A DNA stretch of 64,000 bases, taken from the NCBI GenBank assembly GCA_947650365.1, contig OX393555.1, positions 14,277,550 through 14,341,549 on the forward strand. The letters run 5' to 3'. The position numbers and the translations under genes are program-made. Of the stretch, positions 33,428 through 45,178 are shown in pieces (positions within the stretch are counted from its first letter, which is position 1; every line of letters begins with the position of its first letter). Under the pieces are notes generated by a model. It made no database searches. It worked only from the letters and a program-made list of their open reading frames with translations, and had not been told where the DNA came from. The stretch comes from Chamaelirium japonicum. Taxonomy: Eukaryota; Streptophyta; Magnoliopsida; Liliales; Melanthiaceae.

Positions 33428-33431
<4 letters not shown>

Positions 33432-33495
<64 letters not shown>
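33432..33495. repeat. (GA)n microsatellite
   Basis: About 64 bp of pure GA repeat. It corresponds in inverted order to the CT tract next to TIR-element copy 1. Confidence 0.9.
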
Positions 33496-33497
<2 letters not shown>

Positions 33498-33639
33498 GAA
33501 GCGTGTCCGGACGGTTCGGCTAGTAAACCAATCGATTGCGATGCTCATCCAAGTAATTCTTTAACAAAAAACAAAAATAAATAATGGGTCCGTTTATTCA
33601 CACCACATGTTACTAGGGGCAGTATAATGATCAGGGATA

Positions 33640-33930
33640 ACTATGCACTCGACCTCCTATGGCCGAATGCATAGCGTAGCATCTCGGCCTAAAACTGTCG
33701 AGTGTAGGAGGAAAAGGAGGCAGTGCATTGTATGGGGTCAGAGGTGGATGCGGACTGCAGAGGTGGGCGGCGTCCAGCATTGAACAAGCGAAGGCGACAA
33801 CCTTAGCAGGCCTGGTTCGCCTAGGGATAGGGTGGGCTTTTTTTTTGTAAAATGTGCTGCCATAATATGTGTAGTGCGTATAGCCCCACCCATAAATAAA
33901 AGCAATGGCACCCATAATATGTGTAGTGAA
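33640..33930 (-). repeat. Dispersed repeat family R1, copy 3 (inverted)
   Basis: Inverse of 16455-16745: 'gacctcctatggccgaatgc', 'gtgtaggagga', 'tgtatggggtcagaggtgga', then 'gctgccataatatgtgtagt' and 'agccccacccataaataaa'. Confidence 0.65.
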
Positions 33931-34204
33931 TTCAGATTGCACCTTATAGCACGGAGACTTAGGCTTCGGCCGAACTTCGAAACCATACCATTGTCTATTT
34001 CTTCTCATCTCAATCTCTTCATTACTCGAAAGCTCAAGTCTAAGATCCTTTAACGCTCGAATCGATTGACTATTGGGCGAAATCCTTGGGTCAACACGAG
34101 GATCATCCTCCCACAGTGGGCATGCCTACGGGATGACAGACGTGCAGAGAGTGTTAATGGGGGCCAAGTGATGGAGTGCATGGATGGAGACACATTTATG
34201 CTGA

Positions 34205-34305
34205 AGAGGAAGAACATGACCTTAAAGGATATAGTCAATGTCATGATGATCAACTCAAAGACACCTATGAACCGATCTTTTGTCAGGGACCATTCGCCCC
34301 CTCCC
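34205..34305 (+). pseudogene. Copia integrase-core fragment inside block C
   Basis: It is similar to the integrase segment [13 protein letters not shown]...SS-AP of the Copia element at 39573-39640, though diverged and out of frame. The same fragment occurs in block A at 45075-45175, where the frame is open. It is an old captured piece, predating the block duplication. Confidence 0.6.
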
Positions 34306-35344
34306 CCTTTTTTTTTAGAATCTCTCTTAGTGAATGGGGGGGGGAGAGAGAAGAGTACAATCAGAAGCTAAGCTCTAAAAGGAATTAAGGGTTTTAGTCT
34401 TAGGATCATATGGGTTCCCCAAAGCTGGATCAACGATCTTATTCTTTCAATCATGTCGTCCGATGTAGGGACGAATCCAGGAATCACACCTTGGGGGGGG
34501 GGGGGGGGTGGCGTCTTAAATTTTGTTAAAAAATCAAGGGGGGTGAACTTATGTAATTTTAAAATAATACTAGCTAACACAACTATAATAAGGTGTTCTC
34601 TTTCGAATCTAGGGGGGCCGGGGCAATCGCCCCCACACGCCCCCTCTGGATCCATCCCTGGTCCGATGTAAGCGCTATGTTGTGGAAGATGTGGGTGCAA
34701 AATCTGGCTAACGCCTAAAAGTGGGACCTGCCAGTCCTGCTTGGGGCCCACGAATATACTGATGTGACCCCCCAGCCCTGTCTGGGGCCCATAAAGACGA
34801 AGGTGGGACCTGCCAGCCCTACCTAGGGCTCATGAAGATGACGGTTTATGTGACCCGCAAGGTCTGCCTGGGACCCACAAAGAAGGTCTGGGAAAGGGTA
34901 AATCATTCCCGGACATTTACCAAAGTTCCGGATATTCCCAAAACTCTATAAATAACGGACTAAACCGATAATCTAGATCGGATCCTATTTTGAGATCTCA
35001 AATTCCATTCCAAAGATCTTGAGTTCGAACCAAAAATAAAATTAAAACACACACAATTTTTTAACCTAAACCCGTCCCGACCCGATCCGAAATTCTTATT
35101 ATACACGGGCCGGGCCCGGGCTCTTACCCTTGGCCCGGCCTAGCCCGACGAGCCCGAAGGACCTTTCCGGGCTTAGGATCTCTAGGCTTGACTCAACCCG
35201 GCCCACTTTGCACCCCTAAATAAAGTATCGGCTAGCCGGGTGAGGAATTTGTAACTTGGGTTTTTCAACTCGAGTCATGGGTCCAAAGGGATCAAACTTC
35301 AGACTGGACCGATCAACGAAATCTTAGATATGTTTCAATGGCTC

Positions 35345-35409
35345 CAGTCCCCCCCTCCCCCAGGCCCCAGGTGATCCCAACGGTAAAAAAAAAAGCTCCC
35401 TCCCTTGCT
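35345..35409 (+). promoter_or_regulatory. Residual minisatellite promoter of lost gene copy C
   Basis: A 'ggtgatcccaacggtaaaaa' box and a pyrimidine-rich run remain from the promoter seen in A, B and D; a second box ('gatgctgccaacggtcaaaa') lies right of the hairpin at 35667-35686. Confidence 0.5.
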
Positions 35410-35429
35410 CCCCCCCCCCCCCCCCCCCC

Positions 35430-35618
35430 AGTACGATTTTGTTCCAACCTCCTAAAGAGGTTGGATGTTCCCGGCCCTCTCTCATTGGTCCATGTCGAGG
35501 GCTTTTGGTCATTTCACCGTGATAAGCAGTATGAAATGACCAAAAACCCTCGATATGGACCAATGAGAGAGGGCCGGGAACATCCAACCTCTTTAGGAGG
35601 TTGGAACAAAACCGTACT
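35430..35618. mobile_element. Near-perfect 87-bp inverted-repeat hairpin flanked by poly-C
   Basis: Arms 35430-35516 and 35532-35618 (87 bp each) match with three mismatches around a 15-nt loop. The outer ends are AGTACGATTTTGTTCC and its near-inverse ending GTACT. A run of about 20 C lies left (35410-35429) and about 29 C lies right (35619-35647). C-runs on both sides are compatible with target-site duplication inside a homopolymer (for example 9 bp, Mutator type) or with end tracts. The hairpin occupies the site where gene copy C should be. It could also act as a small-RNA precursor. Confidence 0.75.
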
Positions 35619-35712
35619 CCCCCCCCCCCCCCCCCCCCCCCCCCCCCTTTCTCTCTCTGTCTCTCTGGATGCTGCCAACGGTCAAAAAATAAAAGTGAAG
35701 CCATGTGTTGGG

Positions 35713-35745
35713 CTTGCAGGTTCATACTATGCGGCTAAGGCTAAG
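35713..35745 (+). pseudogene. Gene copy C: last 11 codons only
   Basis: The sequence GCTTGCAGGTTCATACTATG and the codons to a TAA stop match the end of copy A (ACRFILCG), followed by the homologous 3' flank. The rest of the gene is missing. Confidence 0.75.
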
Positions 35746-36140
35746 ATGGTCTTGGGCTTCTTGGGTCTGAGGTCCAAGGGCCAATCTTTGGACCTCATTC
35801 TTGATTCCGGCAAGTGTTAAAGGTGAGATCAATTGAAGATTACCAGAATTTAGTATGGGGATACTCTTTTGATTTCCCATTTGGGTTTTTTTCCACAGGA
35901 GATCAGATTTTCTTGAGAAGAAGAAGAACCACCATTGTGTTGGGGGGGTGTGTCCATATGGCCTATGAAGAAAAGAAAGAGACCCAAAGGAAGGGGGAGC
36001 TGTGCTCACAACTGGGGCGTCCGGGTGAGCGGCAGCAAGGACCGGTGCCCAGGCGCCGATCTTGGAAGAAATTATTCCGGGTACACCCCAGGTGCCTAGG
36101 CAAACTCTGTGGGGGCCACACGGGTTTCGGCTAGGGTTCT

Positions 36141-36922
36141 TGTGTGTACCTCTCCTGCGAACCAGGGAAGCCCGAGGCAGAACCCGGCCGGTCGCGCCTT
36201 AGGAACAAGCCCCCCAGGCCAGCCGTGCATGAGGATCGAGTGCCCCCCCCCCCCTCCCTTTGGGACTGGCTGCAACATGGGGACCCGACTGGCAGATAGC
36301 TGCGAACTATGATGACCCGACTCCGCGCTTCGACTCGTTATCTCTTCGGATGGAGCGAGAGGGCCGTGCAGTCCCGAAATTCATGCGAAGAGTTGGCATG
36401 AAAATCACGCACTAAGGTCACGCAATATTTTCTACCGGAAATTTTGGTTGGACCACAGCTACGGGAAGACAGCCCACACCCGAGATTTTCAGTCGATCAG
36501 TATGGCAAGAAGCATCCCTGGCCATTACTACCGAGTGCTGGCCAGGTGACACGACGCCCACTCACGAGGCGGTTACGCAGATCGCGGGGCACATGAACAT
36601 TCCCGCTCCGTCCGGAGGGCTCGAACCGTTACTGCAGGCCACTATAAAAAGGGACCTACCCCTTCAGTAGAAAGGACCGAATTCTAAAGGATGTGCTGCC
36701 CATTGCATTCCTGAGTTTTCGGAGCTTGAGAGAGAGTGAGATTACAGAAGTCGGCATTTTGGGAGGCCTCTCTGGGTGTAATTGAGTCATGGTGAGCGTT
36801 TGTACTGGTGTTTCCTTGTTAATGCATCCTCGCCCCACCCTGTGGTTTTTTTCCTTCGACGTTGCGAATGGTTTTCCATGTAATCTCGATCTACCTTAAA
36901 GCGGGGGTTAAAGCCCCCCACA
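36141..36922 (+). mobile_element. Solo LTR with 5-bp target duplication
   Basis: The sequence starts TGTGTGTACC and ends CCCCCCACA, flanked on both sides by GTTCT (36136-36140 and 36923-36927). The empty site is visible in block A near 47535-47545. A TATA-like 'cactataaaaaggg' lies at about 36640. At 782 bp with no internal domain, it is a solo LTR formed by LTR-LTR recombination after the A/C duplication. Confidence 0.88.
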
Positions 36923-37026
36923 GTTCTTCCACGAAGTCCGTATCTTGTTGGTGATCTTCCACGGAGTGAAGATCGGAGGTAAGGGGGGTTAAAGCGGAGG
37001 TGAGTGCTTTGTCTGGGTGTCGGGTG

Positions 37027-37790
37027 TGTTAAGATTTTATTTATTTATTTGTGTTTTTAAAACAAAATATTATCATGTAACCTATAACGGCTATAACGGC
37101 TAGAAACGGCTATAAACGTTCACACTAAATGTGATCTAATGGCTGGACTTTAAAAGCCCATTAAATCCAAATGAATGGGTAGCCATCAATACATCTTGGG
37201 CTGGGCCTATATAAGAGACCCAAGACCATAGAGTTTTTAGAAGAATAAGTTGTGCTTTTGCTACCAAAAACTCTGTCCTTTTCATTCTCTATTTGTGTTT
37301 CGATCTTTGCTACCTGCTGGGTTCTTGAAAGCTACATTGGGGTTCGCCGTACACCCTCTCGAAGTCGTGCCGACGGGAGGGAGAGCCTACCGGCTGGGTC
37401 GTCGTATCTCTACTAGTCATTGACGGAAGACCCGCACGCAGGGGGCAATCGACTTTTAGGACAGCGCTTGCGCGCTTCGACCAAACAGGCTCCATCCAAA
37501 CTCTCTATTTTTGATTTCTCTATTTTGCAAATTAGAAATTCTAGATCATAGTCAACTAGCAATTACATAACTAATATTCGATCCTTTTATTTTAGCATGA
37601 TAAATATACAAATATTCATTAGAGATTAATTCTATCTTTATTAATCATTGCATGATTAACATAGTATTTTATTTCTATCATTATAGAATTAGTTTAATAT
37701 TGTTGAAAGATTTTATACCACCTAACTTTTTAGGTCTAATTAGTAATTAAATCTATATTATATTAGAGATCTTTTCACTTGTAGCTAGCA
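37027..37790 (+). repeat. Copia 5' LTR
   Basis: It starts TGTTAAGATTTTATT and ends TTGTAGCTAGCA. It includes 'cctatataagagaccc' (TATA region, about 37207) and is immediately followed by AT-rich leader. Confidence 0.92.
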
Positions 37791-37854
37791 ATCTAAAAGT
37801 CGATTGATTTGTAAAATTCAAATTAGCTACATGTTATATGCTAAATAAAAATTA

Positions 37855-37895
<41 letters not shown>

Positions 37896-38584
37896 ATATA
37901 TTTGTCATATGCTCTCATATATTGTATATTCATTCGTTAAATATTCATTATAATCATCCATGTTCTTGTAGAGATTAAAATAATTATTTTACTAGAAAAA
38001 TTAAAAAAAAAATACTTCTTGTTTTAAAATAGCATATTTCATTAATACGAATTTGCTAGTAGTAGTATCTATTGCTAATTGTAATTAGCCAATATCCTAA
38101 TATTAGTTCTTAGCATATTTTGTCATTTGCGTAAATTGTTTCCTATATTCTAGTTAGAACACTTGAAAATTAAATTATAAGAAAAATAATTTTAATTTGA
38201 GAAACTAATTAGTTATAGAAAAGAATAGTACTTCATCTAATTAAAATATAAAAATTTATCGCTAGACTAGTAACTTCACGATCTCCAGTGACTATTCTAT
38301 TGCGTAACGGTGTCTAGAAAAGCTTGTCAAAAAGGCATACGTGCCTAAGACGGACTGGTATTTAAGCGAGCCTAGTGCTTCACCACCCATCTGGAGCTGA
38401 TCTGGCCGTTACAATCTGGAATTTCATTTGGATATCTAAGTCTAATCTAGCTAAAATCCAAATCTATCCACCTAATCAAAACTCTAGTAGGGAGAGCTCG
38501 GCGTATACACTTGTGTATGCGTGTCTCGTCTGTAATCCCCATAATCTAGAGCATTTGATAAGTGGTCAAATACTTCTAGTGTAA
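37791..38584 (+). other. Copia leader, gag not found
   Basis: AT-rich sequence with a TA tract (37858-37891). No gag (UBN2-type) domain or CCHC zinc knuckle is recognisable in any frame. A short 69-codon frame at 38375-38584 has no gag features. Confidence 0.6.
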
Positions 38585-39124
38585 GTGCACCTGACACGAA
38601 GTCTTAACCCAAAAATCGAAATGGCAACAGGATCTACTGGGACCATTTGTAGGCTAGTTCAATTTACCCCGAAAGTAAACTTGGCAATCCAAGCACTTGA
38701 CTGGTGGATAGATACCGGAGCTAATATTCATGTATGTTCTGATCGTTCCTGGTTCTCCACATATGAGATCTCGAATAGAGGAGTAGTGACCATGAGTAAT
38801 AATTCCGAAGCACACATGCTAGGAATAGGTCGAGTCAACCTAAAGCTGACATCAGACAAGACCCTAATCCTAAGCAATGTCTACCATGTTCCAGAGATTA
38901 GACGCAACCTTATTAGTGGGTCCCTCCTAGTCCAACACGGATATAAACTAGTATTCGAGTCAAACAAAGTGATTATAACTAAGGGCGTGTCTTTCATAGG
39001 GAAAAGATTCATGACTGACGGCTTATTTAAGCTGAATACATGTATCCCTTCTAATAACAGTAGTCCCGTTATTTTGAACATTGAGTCTTCCTCCACCTGG
39101 CACTCTAGACAAGGTCATGTTTAA
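38585..39124 (+). pseudogene. Copia pol, first part: protease and pre-integrase
   Basis: The open frame has the retropepsin active site WWIDTGANIHVCSD (about residues 40-53) and LSNVYHVPEIRRNLIS, typical of Copia aspartic proteases (about 95-115). It ends in the pre-integrase [10 protein letters not shown], where a frame change (about 39100-39120) brings a stop. In working elements the usual form is WHxRLGH, with the reading continuing into integrase; here that continuation is in another frame (39081-41531). Confidence 0.88.
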
Positions 39125-41531
39125 CGTCATCAAAAGAATGATGAACCTAAACCTGATACCTAAGGTAGATACCCAACATCACGATAGATGTGAAATCTGT
39201 GTAGAAGCCAAACAAGCCAAGAAGCCTTTCAGAACAATAGATAGAGACTCTGATCTCCTCGAATTAGTCCATAGCGATGTATGTGACTCAGGAAGAATCT
39301 CGAGAGGTGGTAACAGATACTTCGTTACTTTTATTGATGATCTATCTAAGTATTGTTATATTTACCTCATAAAAACGAAAGATGAGGTATTAAACAAATT
39401 TAAGGTCTACAAAGCTGAGGTTGAAAACCAGAAAGATAAGACCTTAAAAATTCTTAGATCCGACCGAGGTAGAGAATATACCTCAAATGAATTATCTATA
39501 TTCTGTGAAATATCTGGAATAATTCATGAGGTGACTGCTCCATATACCCCTCAATCAAATGGAGTAGCCGAAAGAAAGAATAGAACCCTTATGGATATGG
39601 TCAATGTCATGTTAATTAGCTCAGGAGCACCTGAGAACTTGTGGGGGGAAGCCCTATTAGCAGCCAATTTCATTCTTAATCGTATTCCCTCTAAAAACAA
39701 CAACCTTACCCCCTATGAGCTGTGGAAGAATAGGAAGCCCACTTTGAACTATCTCAAAGTGTGGGGGTGTTTAGCAAAAGTTAGAATTCCTGACAATAAG
39801 AGAAAGAAGATAGGACACAAATCAGTAGATGTTGTATTCATTGGTTATGCATTAGATAGCAATGCTAATCGATTTCTAGTCTTTAACTCTGAGATAGAAA
39901 AAATCTCAAATAACACCATCATGGAAGCCAGAGATGCGGCATACTTTGAAAGTATATTTCCCTTTAAGACTAGAGTTAGAAATCCGGATCGAACCGATGT
40001 TACAGAGATAGGTTCTAGTTCCAATCCAAACATAGGTTCTAGTCCCATAAGACAAATAGAAGAAGAGTCATCAATTGAGCCTAGAAGAAGTAAAAGACAA
40101 AGGGTAGAAAAGACATTTGATGACTTTTATGCTCTATTAATAGAAGATACTCCTACAACCTATGAGGATGCCATAAAGTCCTATGACTCCCCGTATTGGA
40201 AGGAGGCCATTGACAATGAGATTCAGTCAATTATGCAGAACCATACCTGGGAACTGACTGATCTCCCTCCTGGTTGTAAACCCATAGGATGTAAGTTGGT
40301 ATTTAAGAAGAAACTTAGACCAGATGGCACTATAGATAAATTTAAGGCTAGGTTAGTAGCTAAGGGGTTCAACCAAAAGCATGGAGTGGACTATTTTGAT
40401 GTATATGCTCCAGTAGCGAGAATAACAACTATTAGAGTCCTACTAGCCCTAGCTTCAATTCATAAGTTGTTCATTCACCAAATGGACGTTAAGACAGCCT
40501 TCTTGTACGGAGATCTAGATGAGGAGATTTATATGAATCAACCTGATGGATTTATAACTTTAGGTCAAGAGAAGAAAGTCTGTAAATTAATCAGATCACT
40601 GTATGGACTTAAGCAAGCTCCTAAACAGTGGCATGAAAAATTTGATAGAACTATTCTCTCTTTTGGATTTGAGATAAATAAAACGGATGAATGCGTATAC
40701 TATAAAGTAAAGGAAAATGAAAAGGTTATCCTATGTCTATATGTTGATGATATATTGATTTTTGGCACGAGTATGCAAATTATAAATGAGGTTAAATCAT
40801 TCTTATCTCAAAATTTTGATATGAAAGATTTAGGACAAGCGGATATTATTCTTAACACCAAGATTATTAGAAAACCCGAAGGATTAATCTTGTCACAAGA
40901 ACACTACATAGAGAAAATTTTGAGAAAGTTTTATTACTTTGATTGTAGTCCTATATCGACACCATTCGATGCTAGCATACACCTAAAGAAAAATCAAGGA
41001 TTCCCTGCACTACAAAAGGAATATGCACAAATTATAGGATCTCTAGGATTTCTAACCAATTATACAAGGCCTGATATAGCACATGCGGTAAATAGACTTA
41101 GCAGATACACTAATAATCCAAGTACTAAACATTGGAATGCTTTAGAGAGGATCCTTAGATACCTTAAAGGTACAATATCCTATGGACTACGATTTAGTGG
41201 ATATCCAGCTGTTTTAGAGGGTTATAGCGATGCCAATTGGATTAGTGACTCACTAGATGTGAAGTCAACTACAGGATATGTATTCCTCCTAGGAGGAGCA
41301 ACAGTATCTTGGAAATCATCAAAGCAGACTGTAATAGCTAGAAGTACTATGGAGTCTGAAATGATTGCTCTCGATACTGCCTGTACTGAAGCTGAATGGC
41401 TTAGGGATTTTCTAATAGATATACCTCTAGTAGACAAACCCTTGCCAGCTATTTCTATACATTGTGATTGTAGATCTGCTATAGACAAATGCAGACGTAA
41501 AGATGAATCGTCATTTAAAAGTACGACATAA
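39081..41531 (+). pseudogene. Copia pol, second part: integrase, reverse transcriptase, RNase H
   Basis: The 816-codon frame contains the integrase zinc-finger residues (HH...CEIC, about 30-38), the integrase core ([31 protein letters not shown] with its Glu), the chromatin-side [11 protein letters not shown] segment, and reverse transcriptase ([18 protein letters not shown], then the catalytic LYVDDIL at about 550). RNase H follows ([20 protein letters not shown]). The first 15 or so residues are out-of-frame read-through. The stop at 41529 comes from a second frame change near 41510; the true RNase H tail, including an NLADQLTKGL motif, continues out of frame to about 41670. The LTRs are young, so the damage is recent or the element was copied in trans. 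Confidence 0.93.
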
Positions 41532-42210
41532 GTCATTAAGATATAAAATAAAAAATCATATGATTGCCTTAAGTTTTGTAATATCGGAAAAGAATTTGGC
41601 CGATCAATTAACTAAAGGCTTATCTAGAACAGTGGTTCTAGAAGCGTCGAGGGGGATGGGTTTAAGCCCATAAGAAAGATTACCACGGTAGCAACCCAAC
41701 CTCACGGAGGTTCAATGGGTAGAAACAAACCGTATAGGTGACTATGAGGAGCACTGATCTCTCCTCCCATCCCTAGGGCGCCAGTGCTCATAAAAGCAAG
41801 GGATTAGGATGAGTTTTTAATCTTAATAAGTCCAAGATCCATGAGACAGGGTGCTACCTTGCTCGCACCCTTATAAGGACTCACCTATATGTGTAGTTGT
41901 GTGGCCGCAACAATGAGTATTGGGCGATACTCTAAAAAACACATGAAAGATACTTGCGTATGGCCTAAATAGCGCAACCCGTCCAGAACCCTAAATTAGC
42001 TATACTATGTGTGAATCTTATAAAAGTCTGAACCATGGTCCTGGTTCAAGGCATAGTCCCACCAAGGTACTACAGACGGATATAATTTTTACTAAGTGGA
42101 GGTTCAAACCGAGAGGTACCTACACCCATTACATAGTATAAGGAATCCAGCAAATTATTTTATATTTTCATTTTTTAATTTTTAATATTTATAATATTTG
42201 ATGTTTTTAA

Positions 42211-42224
42211 AACATGTGGGGGAT
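42211..42224 (+). other. Copia polypurine tract
   Basis: The purine-rich AACATGTGGGGGAT ends exactly at the 3' LTR and serves as the plus-strand primer in Copia replication. Confidence 0.85.
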
Positions 42225-42988
42225 TGTTAAGATTTTATTTATTTATTTGTGTTTTTAAAACAAAATATTATCATGTAACATATAACGGCTATAACGGCTA
42301 GAAACGGCTATAAACGTTCACACTAAATGTGATCTAATGGTTGGGCTTTAAAAGCCCATTAAATCCAAATGAATGGGTAGCCATCAACACATCTTGGGCT
42401 GGGCCTATATAAGAGACCCAAGACCATAGAGTTTTTAGAAGAATAAGTTGTGCTTTTGCTACCAAAAACTATGTCCTTTTCATTCTCTATTTGTGTTTCG
42501 ATCTTTGCTACATGCTGGGTTCTTGAAAGCTACATTGGGGTTCGTCGTACACCCTCTCGAAGTCGTGCCGACGGGAGGGAGAGCCTACCGGCTGGGTCGT
42601 CGTATCTCTACTAGTCATTGCCGGAAGACCCGCACGCAGGGGGCAATCGACTTTTAGGACAGCGCTTGCGCGCTTCGACCAAACAGGCTCCATCCAAACT
42701 CTCTATTTTTGATTTCTCTATTTTGCAAATTAGAAATTCTAGATCATAGTCAACTAGCAATTACATAACTAATATTCGATCCTTTTATTTTAGCATGATA
42801 AATATACAAATATTCATTAGAGATTAATTCTATTTTTATTAATCATTGCATGATTAACATAGTATTTTATTTCTATCATTATAGAATTAGTTTAATATTG
42901 TTGAAAGATTTTATACCACCTAACTTTTTAGGTCTAATTAGTAATTAAATCTATATTATAGTAGAGATCTTTTCACTTGTAGCTAGCA
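42225..42988 (+). repeat. Copia 3' LTR
   Basis: It has the same length and ends as the 5' LTR, with about ten substitutions and no indels noticed. It is followed by the GGGTG target duplication. Confidence 0.92.
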
Positions 42989-43990
42989 GGGTGTACTTCT
43001 CATTATAGTTAAATCCTCTCGAGCGCTCCGACAACGGTGGACGTAGCGCTATTTAGGGTGAACCACCTTAAAACTTGTGTCATTTGTAATTTATTTTTCT
43101 TTTGCTTCTGTGATTGTTGTTTGGTTGTTCTCGCACGTGAATCAAAACATGATCCTTAACTTCTTTTGCCTCCTCTGTTCCTTCTTTGGAAAAATCCACT
43201 ATAAAACATTTACAGGATTGGATCACACCCAACACTGCTTGTGCTCCAATTCTACTGCTGAAATTCTCTTCGTTATTTAATCTTACTTTCAGTTCTGCCT
43301 TGTTGATCTCAAACTTTTCCGAAGGTGCTCTTCCATGCTATGCTTGCTGCCCTTTCCAAAAGGATTTCTTTTTTACTATATTTTTCCCCCATCAGGATCA
43401 AAATTTCCTTTCATTCTCAAAATCTAAAATTATGAAAAAATACAGGTAATTGGTGTTAGTCCTTAAAAAGTCTCATTTGATATTAAGGACATCTAAAGTT
43501 TAGAGTACAAAAAATTTCACTTTGTTAGAGTGCACTCATGAGTACTGCCATCGTAAAGCCGACGAGATGAACCCCCACTCACGAGCAAGCAAAGTAAACG
43601 GTTTGGCTGGAGTACATACCAAATCAATCCAGTTTCTCTATAAAATAGAGGAGGACGTTCAAGATCAGGTGCCATGAGAGCGGCGCCAATCGGTGGGCTC
43701 GGAGAGGGGCAGGCATAGCACCTCCCTCTGGGGGTGCGACGGAGGTCGGCGTGGGCAACCCACAGAGCTCGAGACTGGAGGATCCAACTATGGAGTGGAA
43801 CAGCCTAGTCGGGAGCCCGGGCGAACTTGTTGGCCATTTCGCCCGGGCGAATCAAGGTTGGACACAAGTGCCTCGAGGCAACACAGGTGGCACCACAGGC
43901 AAAATACAAGGTGCGCCCAGGCGCCCCTTTGGCCAGCAACGAGCGCAAGAGCGGTGACGAAGGCTCCTTTCCACCAAGGTGTGTGGCGTG

Positions 43991-44370
43991 TGCCTCGAGC
44001 GATCGCGGAGGTGATTGAGAGTGATGGATTATGGGGGGAATACATGTATCGCGATGGCACAAAGGCCGGTCGGGGTGCGAGGTGCGGTTTGCAAAGTGTC
44101 GTACAAGAGATGCGAGCACATTTGCATAGTCACTGACAAAAAAGTATTATAGCCACCGATGAGCGGACCAATGGGGTTGCCAACCGTGTGCCGACGGGCA
44201 CCGGTGCAAGCGACGGACGACGGAGACGGCAACGGTCGCGATAGTGGCAAGCACAGCCACAGACACGCCCTGCAGTGTAGCAGGGTGCTGGGCAATTGAC
44301 AAACAACAATGGAGGCGTCAACATGCACCGTGACCGAGACATGGACATGTGTATAGTAGATAGACTCCGT
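43991..44370. other. Spacer between blocks C and A
   Basis: GC-rich sequence not matched elsewhere in the window, with overlapping open frames that look random. Nothing is recognised. Confidence 0.35.
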
Positions 44371-44960
44371 CGAGGGTGTGGGTGCAAAATTTGGCTAACG
44401 CCTGGAAACAGGACCCACTAGCCCTGCCTGGGGGTCCATAAAGACAACGACGGGACCCACCAGCCCTGCCTGAGGTCCCACAAAGACAACGGCGGGACCC
44501 ACCAGTCTTGCTTGAGGTCTCACAAAGACAACGATGAGACCCACTAGCCCTGCCTAGGGGTCCATAACGGTGGTGGGGCCCACCAGCCCTACATGGAGCC
44601 TATCGAAGTAACTGCAGAAATCGCCCCAAACTCCGGATATTTTCCCAAACATAAATAGCAGACCAGATGAATATTCAAGATCGATCGTTTAATTTCCAGA
44701 TCAAAACTTTCGAATTCCATAATTTTGACATCCCTTTACCTTTTTAAAGATAAGTGACACTCGACTTGCCAAGGTCACTACATTTCAAGTATTAAGGAAT
44801 TCAGGTTGCACTTTATAGCACGGAGACATAGGCTTCGGCCGAACTTCGAAACCATATCGCTGTCTATTTTTCTTGTCAACTCAATCTCTTCGTTACTTGA
44901 AAGCTCAAGTCTAAGATCCAAAGCTCGAATCGATTGACTGTTGGGTGGAGTCCTCGGGTC
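44371..44960. repeat. Dispersed LTR-like repeat, related to the window start
   Basis: It has GGGACCCACCAGCCCTGCCTG units (44400-44610) and then 'gacactcgacttgcc...ggtcactacattt', in the same order as positions 70-640. A second set of the unit repeat starts at 45530. Confidence 0.55.
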
Positions 44961-45074
44961 AGCACGAGGATCTCTACCACAGCGGGCATGCCTAAGGGAT
45001 GACAGGTGTGCAAAGAACGTCAATGGATGCCAAGTGATGGAGTGTGGAGTATATGGATGGAGACACATTTATGC

Positions 45075-45178
45075 TGAGAGAAAGAACAGGACCTTAATGG
45101 ATATGGTCAATGCCATAATGATCAGTTCAAAGGCACCTTATGAACCGATCTTTTGTCAGGGACCATTCGGCATTCGCC
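45075..45178 (+). pseudogene. Copia integrase-core fragment inside block A
   Basis: The open frame reads [20 protein letters not shown] followed by AP, matching the integrase segment of the Copia element at 39573-39640. It continues into unrelated 'YEPIFCQGPFG', shared with block C. It is a captured fragment. Confidence 0.7.

Larger units (their letters stand above)
37027..42988 (+). mobile_element. Young Ty1/Copia retrotransposon without gag
   Basis: The two LTRs are each 764 bp (37027-37790 and 42225-42988), TGTTAAGAT...GCTAGCA, differing at about ten positions by eye. The target duplication GGGTG is at 37022-37026 and 42989-42993; block A shows the empty site near 47640. A polypurine tract (GTGGGGGAT) abuts the 3' LTR. 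Domain order is protease, integrase, reverse transcriptase, RNase H (Copia order). No gag frame is visible in 37791-38584 and no canonical tRNA-iMet primer site follows the 5' LTR. Pol is broken by two frame changes. The element is probably mobilised in trans or died soon after insertion. Confidence 0.93.
33905..43990 (+). repeat. Block C: segmental duplication, split by later insertions
   Basis: This is the direct counterpart of block A (44790-48820). Homology runs 33905-35400, 35690-36140, 36923-37026 and 42994-43990. Three departures from A are evident: the gene body is missing and a poly-C-flanked hairpin lies there; a solo LTR sits at 36141; a Copia element sits at 37027. Block A shows the uninterrupted sites. 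Removing the two insertions leaves about 3.3 kb, compared with 4.0 kb in A. Confidence 0.8.

Noticed and set aside
36096..36840. Small frames in the solo LTR as genes
   Set aside because: They fall entirely within an LTR bounded by exact target duplications and show no conserved protein features.
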